Positions 32,934-42,278 of a stretch of 64,000 nt of DNA are shown here, in pieces. The DNA is taken from assembly GCF_006970865.1 (NCBI RefSeq), contig NZ_CP035503.1:2741001-2805000 (forward strand), read 5' to 3'. Within the stretch, counting starts at the first letter, position 1. Every line of letters starts with the position of its first letter. The position numbers were made by a program, and so were the translations under genes. The notes beneath the pieces are model-generated. The model was not told where the DNA came from, made no database searches, and saw only the letters and a list, made by a program, of their open reading frames with translations. The DNA comes from Rhodoferax sediminis (GTDB lineage: Bacteria > Pseudomonadota > Gammaproteobacteria > Burkholderiales > Burkholderiaceae_C).

Positions 32934-34021
32934 TGTCGAGATTCATTCCATTCACTCTTGTTTTTATAGCGGCTTGCGCACTGTCCACGGGGGCTACAGC
33001 CCAAAAACCCTTGAGAATCAAGGTACAGGCCGCGACCGCCAGCGGCCCCACACAAGGCCCCGCCTATGCCACCCGTGATGATGCCATGCGCACCGCCGAC
33101 GACATCGCGCAGCGCCGCAACCTCGACCCCGCGTGGGTGCGCCAGGCGATCGGCCAGGCCTGCTATTTGCCGAACGTGGCGCGCCTCATGCTGCCGGCAC
33201 CAAAGGGCGCTGCCAAGAACTGGCAGGTGTACCGCAGCCGCTTCATCGACCCCATCCGGATCCGCGCCGGCGTGCGCTTCTGGCAAGCCAACCGCGATGC
33301 ATTGGCGCGCGCCGAGCAGGAATATGGCGTGCCACCCGAAATCATCGTCGGCATCATCGGCGTGGAGACCATCTACGGCCAGCAAATGGGCAGCTTTCGC
33401 GTGATCGACGCGCTGGCCACGCTGGCGTTCGACTTCCCGGCCGCGCACCCGCGGGCCGCGGTGCGCAGTGAATTCTTCAAGGGCGAGCTCGAACAGTTTT
33501 TGACGCTGAGCAGTCGCACCGGCGTGGACCCGTTGGCGCCACTGGGCAGCTACGCCGGCGCCATGGGCATGCCGCAGTTCATGCCATCGAGCTGGCGCCG
33601 TTTCGCCGTGGACTTCGATGGCGACGGCAGGATCGATCTGTCTGGCAGCGCGGTTGACGCCATCGGCTCGGTGGCCAACTACTTCCGCGCGTTCGGCTGG
33701 CACCCGGGCATGCCGGCCACCTATCCTGTGAGTTTTGATCCCGCCAGGCTCGACCTGGCCGCCCTGCTGGCGCCCGACATCCTGCCCACCTTCAGCGTCG
33801 CCGGCTTCATGGCCAAAGGCGCCGTCCTGCAAGGCGATGCGCTCAAGAACCCCGGCCCTCTGGCATTGATCGAACTGGAAAACGGCGATGACGGGCCCAC
33901 CTATGTGGCCGGCACCGAGAACTTCTACGTGATCACGCGCTACAACCAGTCCAGCTACTACGCGATGGCGGTACTGGAGCTGGGGCAGCAGGTGGCGGCC
34001 GCAATGAAGGGCGGGCTGTAA
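32933..34021 (+). CDS. Lytic murein transglycosylase B (MltB-like)
   Basis: A 362-residue secreted protein with a signal peptide (MSRFIPFTLVFIAACALSTG). LVFIAAC ends in a Cys that could be a lipobox, though cleavage at ATA is also possible. The catalytic Glu is E145 in GIIGVETIYGQQMGSFRV, with SYAGAMGMPQFMPSSW and an Asp-rich DFDGDGRIDL as in MltB. It cleaves peptidoglycan to 1,6-anhydro products. ATG overlaps the tgpA stop. The signal peptide region is encoded partly by a copy of the dispersed palindromic repeat. Confidence 0.94.
   Translation: MSRFIPFTLVFIAACALSTGATAQKPLRIKVQAATASGPTQGPAYATRDDAMRTADDIAQRRNLDPAWVRQAIGQACYLPNVARLMLPAPKGAAKNWQVYRSRFIDPIRIRAGVRFWQANRDALARAEQEYGVPPEIIVGIIGVETIYGQQMGSFRVIDALATLAFDFPAAHPRAAVRSEFFKGELEQFLTLSSRTGVDPLAPLGSYAGAMGMPQFMPSSWRRFAVDFDGDGRIDLSGSAVDAIGSVANYFRAFGWHPGMPATYPVSFDPARLDLAALLAPDILPTFSVAGFMAKGAVLQGDALKNPGPLALIELENGDDGPTYVAGTENFYVITRYNQSSYYAMAVLELGQQVAAAMKGGL
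32960..33010. repeat. Intragenic copy of the dispersed palindromic repeat (mltB signal region)
   Basis: The minus-strand reading contains GGGCTGTAGCCCCCGTG, then GCGCAAGCCGCTATAAAAAC. These are the same landmarks as the intergenic copy at 17374-17430 (GGCTGTAGCCC and AGCCGCTAT). It encodes the end of the signal peptide and the first mature residues of the transglycosylase. Confidence 0.5.
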
Positions 34022-34053
34022 GGCTCTGGCGGGCCAAGGCTCGTGACTTCCAT

Positions 34054-34749
34054 TCAAACAATCCTGCGTTCGACCACCAGGAATGCCGTGATCTCGGCCA
34101 GAAACGTCTTCGCGTGAGCCATCGTCCGCTGACCTTGAGGGGAGGAGAAAGCCGCTTCCAGCGTCTCGGGGTTTTCAAACCAGAGTTCGACGATACCGTC
34201 GATCGGGAGCTGGTCGTAGCCGCAGGGCTGGCCTTTTATCAACTCGCGTTCGACCACCACGTTCTGCCGGTAGCCGCTCACGCCTGGCATCTCGCGCACC
34301 AGGTCACCGTGGACTTTCCACTCGCGCCGAAAGTCGCCTTCAGTGACGTCCATGCGCCTCCGCAACGTCGAGATCCGCTTCAGCAATTTGCCGCGGGCGG
34401 GCTCCGCGGGAACGGCCACGACCTCAACTTGCTGCGCGGTAATGATGTGCAGATCGCCAAGGAAGTGATTCTCGTCAGCGATAAGCGCCGCTGCGAGATC
34501 GCTGTCGGTGAAAGCGTGACGCGCCTGTTTTGCATCGTCAAACCACAGCTGCGAGAAGCCATCGAAATCCCAGGGCCCCCGTGCGAAGTCGATGCCTCGC
34601 TGAAGTCGATCGGTTACGGCGTTCTGCCAGTAGCCGCGCAGATTCGGCGCGCGCGCGGCGAGCGGTCCGTGCTGGCTGCGCCAATATGCCTGGAAATCCT
34701 CTGTCGTCCAATCCGCCTTCTTGCGGATCAAGCCCATTCTCACGTTCAT
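34054..34749 (-). CDS. Tandem EthD-domain protein
   Basis: A 231-residue protein with two EthD-like ferredoxin-fold repeats. Repeat 1 starts MNVRMGLIRKKADWTTEDF and contains YWRSQHGPLAARAPNLRGYW. Repeat 2 has DFRREWKVHGDLVREMPGV and YRQNVVVERELI. EthD proteins accompany degradation of ethers and other compounds, and some relatives are decarboxylases or isomerases; the catalytic role here is unknown. It is the last gene of the MFS-EamA-OYE-EthD operon, 5 bp after the OYE gene, and convergent with mltB. Confidence 0.85.
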   Translation of the reverse strand: MNVRMGLIRKKADWTTEDFQAYWRSQHGPLAARAPNLRGYWQNAVTDRLQRGIDFARGPWDFDGFSQLWFDDAKQARHAFTDSDLAAALIADENHFLGDLHIITAQQVEVVAVPAEPARGKLLKRISTLRRRMDVTEGDFRREWKVHGDLVREMPGVSGYRQNVVVERELIKGQPCGYDQLPIDGIVELWFENPETLEAAFSSPQGQRTMAHAKTFLAEITAFLVVERRIV

Positions 34750-34754
34750 TGTCT

Positions 34755-35939
34755 TCACTCCTGGTTGGTGGTTGATGCGATTAAATTTCTGGCTGCCTCG
34801 ATACGCGCACGGGCCAGACCTGGCGCGCGCTTCGCCAGCCAGACGCCGTGACGGACAGGCCAGCGCTTGTATGCGGGATCGACACCAAGGGCGACGGCGG
34901 CGTGGTGCGGCCAATAGGGATCGAAGAGGGCTTCGCGGCCGAGGGCAATCAGGTCCGCCTTGCCTTGCGCCAGTACATCCTCCGCCTGCTGCGCATCGAC
35001 GATCATTCCGACGGCTTGCGTCCTGACTTTTGCTTCGTGACGAATCCGCTCGGAGAACGGCACCTGAAAACCCAGCCCGCGCGGCACCGGCAGCGCACGC
35101 GTCTCTTCGGTCAAGCCGCCGGACGAACAATCGATGACGTCTACGCCGCATTGGGCGAGCTCGCGCGCCAGCACGATGGAGTCATCGAGGCTCCAGCCAT
35201 CGACACTGCCATCGACCGCCGAGAGGCGACAGAAGAGTGGCTTGTGCGCCGGCCACGCCAAGCGCACCCTGCGCGCGATGTCGAGCGCCAGGCGCATACG
35301 CCCGTCCAGGCTGCCGCCCCATTCGTCGATACGGTGATTCGCGTTGGGAGACAGGAAGCTTGCGACGAGGTAGCCGTGACCGAAGTGCAGCTCAACCACA
35401 TCAAAGCCTGCCCGCTCCGCCCTCGCAGTCGCATCGACAAAGCTCTGAACGATATTCGCGATGCCCTCGTGATCCAGCACCGCGGGGGCGGACCATCCCG
35501 GCCCCGCCGGTAGCGCGCTGGGACCCAGCCGCTGCCATGGCTCTTCGTCGCTCGCGAGTCGCGCTTCGCTCAGGGCTGCGCCGCCCTCCCACAGCGGCTG
35601 GCTGCCGGCCTTGCGGCCGGCATGGGCCAGTTGCACACCGATTGCGCCGCCGTTGGCATGAACGAAATCGACGACGGCCTTCAGTGGCTTGACCTGGCTG
35701 TCTTTCCACAAGCCGAGATCGGCGGTGCCGATGCGACCGCGTGGATCGACTGCAGTGCTTTCGGTGAGGATCAGTCCGGCTCCGCCGAGCGCGAATTTAC
35801 CGAGATGAACCAGATGCCACGGCGTTGCGTGGCCCGCTTCGGCCGCATGCTGGCACATCGGTGAGATTACGATGCGGTTGCTCAGAACGAGTTCGCGTAG
35901 TTGCATGGGGTGGAAGAGCAAGGGATCGATGGTGGTCAT
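34755..35939 (-). CDS. Old yellow enzyme family NADH:flavin oxidoreductase
   Basis: A 394-residue FMN enzyme with a YqjM-like N-terminus: VISPMCQHAAEAGHATPWH carries C29, the position that tunes FMN in YqjM. The substrate-binding His pair is H185/H188 in VVELHFGHGYLVASFLSP. HRIDEWGGSLDGRMRLALDI follows as in the family. It would reduce activated C=C bonds or nitro groups of xenobiotics with NAD(P)H. The ATG at 35939 removes an untypical 37-residue upstream extension. It is flanked by EamA and EthD genes in the same operon. Confidence 0.92.
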   Translation of the reverse strand: MTTIDPLLFHPMQLRELVLSNRIVISPMCQHAAEAGHATPWHLVHLGKFALGGAGLILTESTAVDPRGRIGTADLGLWKDSQVKPLKAVVDFVHANGGAIGVQLAHAGRKAGSQPLWEGGAALSEARLASDEEPWQRLGPSALPAGPGWSAPAVLDHEGIANIVQSFVDATARAERAGFDVVELHFGHGYLVASFLSPNANHRIDEWGGSLDGRMRLALDIARRVRLAWPAHKPLFCRLSAVDGSVDGWSLDDSIVLARELAQCGVDVIDCSSGGLTEETRALPVPRGLGFQVPFSERIRHEAKVRTQAVGMIVDAQQAEDVLAQGKADLIALGREALFDPYWPHHAAVALGVDPAYKRWPVRHGVWLAKRAPGLARARIEAARNLIASTTNQE

Positions 35940-35962
35940 GGTGGAGTGTGGACAAGGAGCGC

Positions 35963-36886
35963 TCAAGGCGCGACGATGGACAAAGGAGCTGGCTGCCGCA
36001 TCCCCAGATAGGTGCCGGCCATCACCGCAGCGAAGCCGGCAAGATGCCAAAGTGTCAGGGTCTCACCGAGCAGCAGTGCGGCAAATGCAACACCAAAGAC
36101 CGGCACCCAGTACAAAAAGATAGCTGTGCGCGCCACCCCGATCGCCGCGATCGCACGATTCCAGATAAGGTTGCAGACGGCGGTGGCCAGAATTCCCGAA
36201 AACAGCACAAGCGCCCATGGCCACCACCCAGGAAACAACGACGCGGCATTAAACGGTGTTGAGCCGAGCGCGTCATGCCCAGCCAACAACAGGGTGCCAA
36301 TTAGGTAAATGGCCCAGCTAATGGAGAGTGGATGCAATTGCCGCGCCAGTCGCTGGACAATCGCGCCACCGGCGGCAAAACTCACCACGGCTCCAATGAG
36401 CATCAGATCACCGGATCCAGCACTCGATAAGCCCGCGCCCGGGTGACTGAGCACAACAGCCGCAACGCCGGCAAAGCCGAGCACGACACCACACACACGT
36501 TGCGGGGTCAGTCGTTCACGAAATGCGAGCGCTGCCAGCAGCGCCGACACCAGCGGGCTCAAGGCCATGATCAGCGCGCCATTCGTCGCCGTCGAGCGAA
36601 GCAGACCTTCGGCAAACAGGATCTGGTTGGCGTAGACCATGAGGACCGCACAAACGATCACGGCGCCAAACTGGCGCCACGTCAGCGCCGGCACACCGCA
36701 GCGCTTCCACAGCACGATGACGGTCAGCGCAGCGCAGGCCACGATCATTCGTAACGTTGCCAGTGTCGTCGGCTCGAACGATGCAGTCAGCAGCTTCACC
36801 GCCGTGACATTTAGACCCCACACTGCCATGGCGCCGATCAGCGCCCCCTGTACCGCGGCGGATTGCTTCTGTTTCGTGGACGGCAT
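35963..36886 (-). CDS. EamA/DMT-superfamily transporter
   Basis: A 307-residue inner-membrane protein with ten predicted helices in two EamA repeats. The second repeat ends with the family pattern GVARTAIFLYWVPVFGVAFA. It would export metabolites or drugs. It starts 5 bp after the MFS gene and ends 23 bp before the OYE gene. Two exporters in one operon with an OYE suggest handling of a toxic compound. Confidence 0.92.
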   Translation of the reverse strand: MPSTKQKQSAAVQGALIGAMAVWGLNVTAVKLLTASFEPTTLATLRMIVACAALTVIVLWKRCGVPALTWRQFGAVIVCAVLMVYANQILFAEGLLRSTATNGALIMALSPLVSALLAALAFRERLTPQRVCGVVLGFAGVAAVVLSHPGAGLSSAGSGDLMLIGAVVSFAAGGAIVQRLARQLHPLSISWAIYLIGTLLLAGHDALGSTPFNAASLFPGWWPWALVLFSGILATAVCNLIWNRAIAAIGVARTAIFLYWVPVFGVAFAALLLGETLTLWHLAGFAAVMAGTYLGMRQPAPLSIVAP

Positions 36887-36891
36887 CGGAC

Positions 36892-38076
36892 CTAGGACTC
36901 CTTCAACGTACGTCGATGCAGCGCCATCAGCATCGCGAAAGAGCCGCCGAGCAAAAGCAGCCCGAGCGCCGAAAACGCAAAGACGGGTGCCGCAGAGAGG
37001 CGGTCAACGAACCAAGCAGCCACTAACACGCCGAGCGATTGCCCGAGGAACAGGACACATGCAAATAACGAGACCGCCGTTCCGCGTGCCGCAGGCGCCA
37101 TTTGCGTCGCGTTGGTCTGCAGGGTATTGTGCAGTGCGTAGAACCCGAAACCCGCAATCAGGCAGGCCGGCAGGGCCCAACGCCAGGACGGTGCCCACGC
37201 AAGTGTGCCGAACGCGATTGCCATGCAGACACCGCCGAGCCTCGCCAGATTTGCCTCGCCAAGACGTCGAACCAACATTCGGGCAGAGCGGCTGTAGATC
37301 AGGCCGCCGACGCCATATAACGCCACAATCCCGCCGGCAGCCGGCATCGACAAATCGAATTGCGCGTGAAGCTGGCTGGGAATGAAGGCGATCGCACTGT
37401 ATGCGAGAGCCCCTTCAACGAAAGTCACAGCAAGGACTGCCCGCGCCCAGGGAACAGCCAACACTGCCCCCGTACGGCGCACCGCACTTTCGACGTGACC
37501 CTGGGGTTGTGTCAGGGTCTGCCCGCCCCAGCTAACAAGCAGCAGCCCGCTGGCCAGAAACAGCACTGCCAGCATCGCAAAGGCCGCTCGCCAACCGAGT
37601 GTGTCCGCCACAAGGCCACCAACCCACTGGCCGGCAATCATGCCGAACACCGTCGCACCAAGAAGTCGTGCGAGCACTTCCTGGCGACCAGCGTACGGGA
37701 CGTTGTCACCAATCCATGCCATGGTCAGCGGGATGATGCCTGCTGCGGCCGCACCGGATGCGATCCGGCTCGCGACAAGCCAATCCAGGTTCGACGAAAA
37801 TGCCGCGCCCACGTTTCCCAAGGTACAGGCCAATGTGGCGAAGCCGATGACGCGCACCTTCCCGTAGCGGTCGCCCAAGGGGCCGTAGAACAACTGAAGC
37901 AGGCCGTATGCCAATGCGAATGCGGATATCGCACGAGCCACCTGCCCCGCCGTCGTCGAGAAATCGAAAGCCAATGCGGGCAACATGGCATCACAAACGC
38001 GCATGGAAGCCATGCTCGCAAACGCGCAGATGCTCAGAAGCCACAGCATCCTGGGTGAGATAGCCTCAACGCTCAT
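36892..38076 (-). CDS. MFS transporter
   Basis: A 394-residue transporter with twelve predicted helices. MSVEAISPRMLWLLSICAFA is the chosen N-terminus; a frame open to 38151 adds unlikely polar residues. The loop 2-3 motif is YGPLGDRYGKVRVIGFA, close to the MFS consensus GxxxDRxGRR. It is the first gene of the four-gene minus-strand operon. Its 5' end overlaps by 11 bp the deleted CoA-transferase gene, so its promoter lies within that remnant. Confidence 0.92.
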   Translation of the reverse strand: MSVEAISPRMLWLLSICAFASMASMRVCDAMLPALAFDFSTTAGQVARAISAFALAYGLLQLFYGPLGDRYGKVRVIGFATLACTLGNVGAAFSSNLDWLVASRIASGAAAAGIIPLTMAWIGDNVPYAGRQEVLARLLGATVFGMIAGQWVGGLVADTLGWRAAFAMLAVLFLASGLLLVSWGGQTLTQPQGHVESAVRRTGAVLAVPWARAVLAVTFVEGALAYSAIAFIPSQLHAQFDLSMPAAGGIVALYGVGGLIYSRSARMLVRRLGEANLARLGGVCMAIAFGTLAWAPSWRWALPACLIAGFGFYALHNTLQTNATQMAPAARGTAVSLFACVLFLGQSLGVLVAAWFVDRLSAAPVFAFSALGLLLLGGSFAMLMALHRRTLKES

Positions 38077-38425
38077 GTGCACTTTCTTGAAGTATGAGTC
38101 CCTTCTGCGTGGGTCGGATGTGTGTGAGTTCAGTGAATACCAGGACGACACGACGTGTTACGGTGGCTAGCAAGCCGCGGCGCTTAACGATCTTGGGCTC
38201 AGCGCGGAAACGATAGGTCATTGCAACAACAACCCGGCGTGCACCGGTCATCAGATAGAGCACCTCCAGCGCGAGCGCGATATCTTCGGCGAAGCCGATG
38301 CCGACGAAGCCGCTGGTCGCCACGGTGTCGCCGTCGCGAATCAGGCGCACCGCTTCCTGTGCGGAAACCACCTTGCCCCGCTCCGGGGTCTGCAAGGAGG
38401 CCAGCAACGGGTGCGGGGTGCTCAT
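38066..38425 (-). pseudogene. Internally deleted CoA-transferase gene remnant
   Basis: A 119-codon frame. Residues 1 to about 55 match the N-terminus of acyl-CoA:acetate/3-ketoacid CoA-transferases (KVVSAQEAVRLIRDGDTVAT, SGFVGIGFAEDIALALEVL). The sequence then jumps to TGARRVVVAMTYRFRAEPKI and TRRVVLVFTELTHIRPTQK, resembling the C-terminal part of such enzymes (GAKRVIVAM...PKILKRC). The several-hundred-residue core with the catalytic Glu is missing, so it cannot be active. The start overlaps the fahA stop by ATGA. The intact ancestor was probably the third gene of an hmgA-fahA-CoA-transferase operon. Confidence 0.6.
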
Positions 38426-39708
38426 GCGTCGAGCGCAACGGCGGGCAGCACGGTGCCGGCGCACTCCCCCAGCCCGATGCGCACGGCCCCCGCCCGCTCG
38501 CAGCAGCCGCGCAGCGTGAGCGTGTCGCCGTCTTCCAGGAAGGTGCGGCTCTCGCCATTGGGCAGCGTGATCCGGTTCTTGCCGCCCAGGGTCAGTTCGA
38601 GCAGCGAGCCGGCCTCGTCAGGCTTGCGTCCCGAGAGCGTGCCCGAGCCGAGCAGGTCGCCCGGCTGCAGGTTGCAGCCGCCCACGGTGTGGTGTGCGAT
38701 CAGCTGCGCCGGCGTCCAGTAGGCCGCTTCGCGGGCGTTGCCCCTGGTCAGGCGCACCGCCGGCGCGCCGGCCTCGCGCATCTTTGCGGTCTGCAGCCAG
38801 ACTTCCAGCGTGATGTCGAGCGCGCCGTGTTCGCGGTTCGCGGCCGAGTCAAGGTACGGCAGCGGCTGAGGATCGCCCGCAGGACGTTTGAGAGGCGCGC
38901 GGAACGGGGCCAGCGCCTCCATGGTCACGATCCAGGGCGAGACCGTGGAGGCGAAGTTCTTCGACAGGAAGGGCCCGAGCGGCACATATTCCCAGGCCTG
39001 CACGTCGCGCGCCGACCAGTCGTTGAACAGCGCGAGGCCGAACAGGTGCTGCTCGGCCTCGCCCATCGGAATCGGCTCGCCGAGCGCGTTGCCCGCACCC
39101 GCGAAGTAACCGAGTTCGAGCTCGTAGTCGAGCCGCTGCGTGAGGCCGAGCACGGGGGGCGCATCGGCCGCGCCCTTGAGCTGGCCGAGCGGGCGCCGCA
39201 AGTGCTGGCCGCTGACGCCGATTGACGAGGCCCGTCCGTGGTAGCCGATCGGCACCCATTTGTAGTTGGGCATCAAAGGGTTGTCCGGGCGGAACAGCTT
39301 GCCCACCGTGGTGGCGTGATGGATGCCGGTGTAGAAGTCGGTGTAGTCGCCAATGTGGCAGGGCACGGCCATCTCGAGCGCGGATTGCGCGTGCAGGGCG
39401 CCCTGCCAGGCCCCCTGCCGGCTGCTGCCCTCGGCCAGGCCGGCGGAGATCGCGGCGCGCAGCGCCCGACGATCCGCCGGGCTGGCAGCCATCAGTGCGT
39501 TCATGTCGTCGGTGTGGATCAGGCCGGTTGCGCGTAGATCCAGCACCTGGTCGCCGATCGCGACGCCGATGCGCAGGGCCTCAACGCCGCGCGCCGTGCG
39601 AAAGCGCCCGAACGGCAGGTTCTGAACGGGGAAGTCGCAGCCGGCCTCATTGGCCGAAGCGACCCAGCTGCGCAGTTTCGGGTCGTGGGTTTCGTTGAGG
39701 GTGTTCAT
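38422..39708 (-). CDS. fahA: Fumarylacetoacetase
   Basis: A 428-residue enzyme of the homogentisate pathway that splits fumarylacetoacetate into fumarate and acetoacetate. The N-terminal SH3-like domain is followed by the catalytic domain with metal and catalytic residues in [20 protein letters not shown] (D121, D124, H130/H131), [24 protein letters not shown] and [18 protein letters not shown]. Length matches the family. It overlaps hmgA upstream by ATGA and the CoA-transferase remnant downstream by ATGA. Confidence 0.97.
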   Translation of the reverse strand: MNTLNETHDPKLRSWVASANEAGCDFPVQNLPFGRFRTARGVEALRIGVAIGDQVLDLRATGLIHTDDMNALMAASPADRRALRAAISAGLAEGSSRQGAWQGALHAQSALEMAVPCHIGDYTDFYTGIHHATTVGKLFRPDNPLMPNYKWVPIGYHGRASSIGVSGQHLRRPLGQLKGAADAPPVLGLTQRLDYELELGYFAGAGNALGEPIPMGEAEQHLFGLALFNDWSARDVQAWEYVPLGPFLSKNFASTVSPWIVTMEALAPFRAPLKRPAGDPQPLPYLDSAANREHGALDITLEVWLQTAKMREAGAPAVRLTRGNAREAAYWTPAQLIAHHTVGGCNLQPGDLLGSGTLSGRKPDEAGSLLELTLGGKNRITLPNGESRTFLEDGDTLTLRGCCERAGAVRIGLGECAGTVLPAVALDA

Positions 39709-41021
39709 GGTTTGAACCTGTCTTTGAGGCCGGCCCAGCAGTCGGCGTAGTCGGTGTCGAGCGCCGGGCTTTGCAGCGCCCAGGCGGTGGGAACGAGACG
39801 GTAGCGGCTCTCGAACATGAAGGCCAGCGTGTTGTCGAGCTTCTGCGGCTTCAGGTCGGCATGGCTGGCCCGCTCGAAGGCTTCCTCGTCGGGCCCGTGC
39901 GGCACCATGCTGTTATGCAGGCTGGCGCCACCGGGCTTGAAGCCGCCGGGCTTGGCGTCGTACTGGCCATAGACCAGGCCCATGAACTCGCTCATCAGGT
40001 TGCGGTGGTACCAGGGCGGACGGAAGGTGTCTTCCATCACCAGCCAGCGCGGCGGGAAGATCACGAAGTCGCAGTTGGCGGTGCCATGCGTGTCGCTGGG
40101 CGAGGTGAGCACGGTGAAGATGGACGGATCGGGGTGGTCGAAGCTGATCGAGCCGATGGTCATGAAATTGGCGGTGTCGTACTTCAGCGGGGTGAGGTTG
40201 CCGTGCCAGGCGATGACGTTGAAGGGCGAATGCTGCATCGGCGCGCACCAGAAGCGGCCGCCGAATTTCTTCACGAGTTCGTACGCGCCGGAGCTGTCTT
40301 CGTAGGCGGCCACAGGCGCCTGGAAATCGCGCGCGCTGGCCAGGCCGTTGGAGCCGATGGGGCCGAGTTCGGGCAGGCGGAACTGCGCGCCGTAGTTCTC
40401 GCAGACATAGCCGCGCGAGGGACCGTCGGGCAAGGCCACCTTGAACACCACGCCGCGCGGCACCAGCGCGATCTCGCCGGGCTTGACCTCGAGCACGCCC
40501 ATCTCGGTGGTGAGGACCAGGCGCCCCTGCTGCGGCACGATGAGCAGCTCGCCGTCGGCATTGACGAAGGCGCGCCGCTGCATGGACCGGTTGGCCCGAT
40601 AGACCAGCGAGCCGATGCCGACCTGCGCCTCGGCATCGCCATTGGCGGCGAGCGTGCACATGCCGTCAACGAAGTCCGCCCCAGCCGTTTCAGCGCCATC
40701 TAGCGGGATCGGGTGCCAGCGCAGCGGCTCGGGCGGCAGCGCGATGGCGCGGTCGGCGCCGGTGCTCCAGCCGGTCTGCGCGTAGGGCTGGTAGCGGCCG
40801 GAGACGACCGAGGGCTGGCGCCGGTACAGCCAGGAGCGCCGGTTCTCGTGGCGCGGCGCGGTGAAGGCGGTGCCGGAAATCAGCTCGGGGTACAGATCCA
40901 GCGGTGCGCGCTGCGGGCTGTTGCACCCCTGCGGCAGCGCGCCGGCCACCGCCTCGCTGGCGTGCTCGTTGCCGAAGCCGGCCTGGTAGTGCAGATTGGT
41001 GGCTGTAGGCGGATAGTGCAT
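39705..41021 (-). CDS. hmgA: Homogentisate 1,2-dioxygenase
   Basis: A 438-residue Fe(II) dioxygenase that opens the ring of homogentisate to maleylacetoacetate. ATG 41021 has the site AAGGAG ten bases upstream. Family motifs are [70 protein letters not shown] and [17 protein letters not shown], the last holding iron ligands. No maleylacetoacetate isomerase or hydroxyphenylpyruvate dioxygenase is encoded nearby, so those must lie elsewhere. Confidence 0.97.
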   Translation of the reverse strand: MHYPPTATNLHYQAGFGNEHASEAVAGALPQGCNSPQRAPLDLYPELISGTAFTAPRHENRRSWLYRRQPSVVSGRYQPYAQTGWSTGADRAIALPPEPLRWHPIPLDGAETAGADFVDGMCTLAANGDAEAQVGIGSLVYRANRSMQRRAFVNADGELLIVPQQGRLVLTTEMGVLEVKPGEIALVPRGVVFKVALPDGPSRGYVCENYGAQFRLPELGPIGSNGLASARDFQAPVAAYEDSSGAYELVKKFGGRFWCAPMQHSPFNVIAWHGNLTPLKYDTANFMTIGSISFDHPDPSIFTVLTSPSDTHGTANCDFVIFPPRWLVMEDTFRPPWYHRNLMSEFMGLVYGQYDAKPGGFKPGGASLHNSMVPHGPDEEAFERASHADLKPQKLDNTLAFMFESRYRLVPTAWALQSPALDTDYADCWAGLKDRFKP

Positions 41022-41086
41022 GGGTTGTACTCCTTGCAAAGGTCGTGAATGCTATGACTTCGGTAGCAACCTGGGAAGACAAGATA

Positions 41087-41111
41087 AGGGTAATAACCGC
41101 TTTCTTACCCT
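41087..41111. promoter_or_regulatory. Inverted repeat upstream of hmgA (possible operator)
   Basis: AGGGTAA (41087-41093) and TTACCCT (41105-41111) are exact inverted arms with an 11-bp spacer, about 66 bp upstream of the hmgA start. The position fits an operator overlapping the promoter. hmgA operons are commonly repressed by MarR- or IclR-type proteins, but no regulator gene is adjacent. The rest of the 265-bp gap to the MBL gene shows nothing clear. Confidence 0.45.
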
Positions 41112-41286
41112 AGATCACCGGACCGCCTCAGGGCGGCCGAACGCGGATGCCGCTGTCGAGTAACACACCAACACCTGCTGTTGCGCAAGATCGACAGCAG
41201 CGCTTGACCGCCCCAGGCCGGCCGACACTAGGTCATTCAGTTTCATGGTTTGCCTCCTCGGGAATCTGCGGGTACCTGGGTGTCAG

Positions 41287-42246
41287 TCAACCCTCTAGGG
41301 TTTTCCACATCTCCACGTCGCGCTCGGCGGTCCAAATGCGCGGATCGGTGTACTTTGTTGCCTCGTCGTAGCAACGCGTGACATCGAAGGGCATGCAGTG
41401 ATCGAAGATCACCCAGTGGCCATACTTGGGCTTGAGCGCGGCAAAGGTGTCCTTGTAGACGGCATTCAGGTCCTTGCCAGCTGCGACACCTTTCTGAACG
41501 TTCGAGTACACGTCGGCGATGAAGTTGCGGGTGCCGGCCAGGCCCCTGGCCACTTCGTCGAGCGTGGTCAGTGCCGCACCGCGGCCCGGCACCAGCGCCT
41601 TGGGCTGCAACGCGGCCACATTATCCAGCGTTTGCGGCCAGTCTTTGAAGTAGGCATCGCCGGCATAAGGCGTAGCATCGAACTCGACCAGGTCGCCAGA
41701 GAACAATGTGCGCTCGTGTGGCAGCCAGACGACGGTGTCGCCTTTGGTGTGGCCGCGGCCGAGCTGCAACAGCTGCACTTCGAGCTTGCCGAGCCACAAG
41801 GTCATCTTGCCGGTGAAGGTCATGGTGGGCCAGGTCAGGCCCGGCGGCACGGTCTCGACGTTCTGGAACAGGCGCGGGAAGCGGCCGATCTCGCTCGCCT
41901 TGTCCTGCTCGCCGCGCTCGACGATCAGGTCGTACGTGTCCTGGCTCGCCAGGATGTGCTCGGGCTGGTAGCCGGCCGCGCCCAGCACGCGCACCGCATG
42001 GTAGTGCGTAAGCACCACGTACTTGATGGGCTTGTCGGTCACTTCGCGGATTCGGCGCACTACATCGGCAGCCATCGCAGGGGTGGCTTGGGTATCGGCT
42101 ACCAGTACACAGTCATCGCCGATGATGATGCCGGTATTGGGGTCACCCTCAGCGGTATAGGCCCAGGCGTGCTCGGAGAGCTGACTGAAGGTGACCTTCT
42201 TTTCTTCAAGATCGGCCTGGCTGGCAAATTTTTTGGTGGAACTCAT
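41287..42246 (-). CDS. Metallo-beta-lactamase-fold protein with altered metal site
   Basis: A 319-residue MBL-fold protein. The usual HxHxDH zinc motif reads HYHAVR (H81-R86): the two first His remain, but V85 and R86 replace the second-site Asp and His. H166 in LGRGHTKGD and the Asp of LFSGDLVEFD are kept. One metal ion might still bind, or chemistry may differ from classical hydrolases. It is the last gene of the minus-strand operon, 32 bp after livF. In this context it might open a lactone or thioester of the imported compound, which is inference. Confidence 0.87.
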   Translation of the reverse strand: MSSTKKFASQADLEEKKVTFSQLSEHAWAYTAEGDPNTGIIIGDDCVLVADTQATPAMAADVVRRIREVTDKPIKYVVLTHYHAVRVLGAAGYQPEHILASQDTYDLIVERGEQDKASEIGRFPRLFQNVETVPPGLTWPTMTFTGKMTLWLGKLEVQLLQLGRGHTKGDTVVWLPHERTLFSGDLVEFDATPYAGDAYFKDWPQTLDNVAALQPKALVPGRGAALTTLDEVARGLAGTRNFIADVYSNVQKGVAAGKDLNAVYKDTFAALKPKYGHWVIFDHCMPFDVTRCYDEATKYTDPRIWTAERDVEMWKTLEG

Positions 42247-42278
42247 GGGCTATGTCCTTGTGAAGTGGTTAATGACGG

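Noticed and set aside
36100..36170. A repeat-like GATAGCTGTGCGCGC segment in the EamA gene
   Set aside because: It encodes the standard EamA motif GVARTAIFLYWVPVFG, so the similarity to the dispersed repeat is explained by coding.
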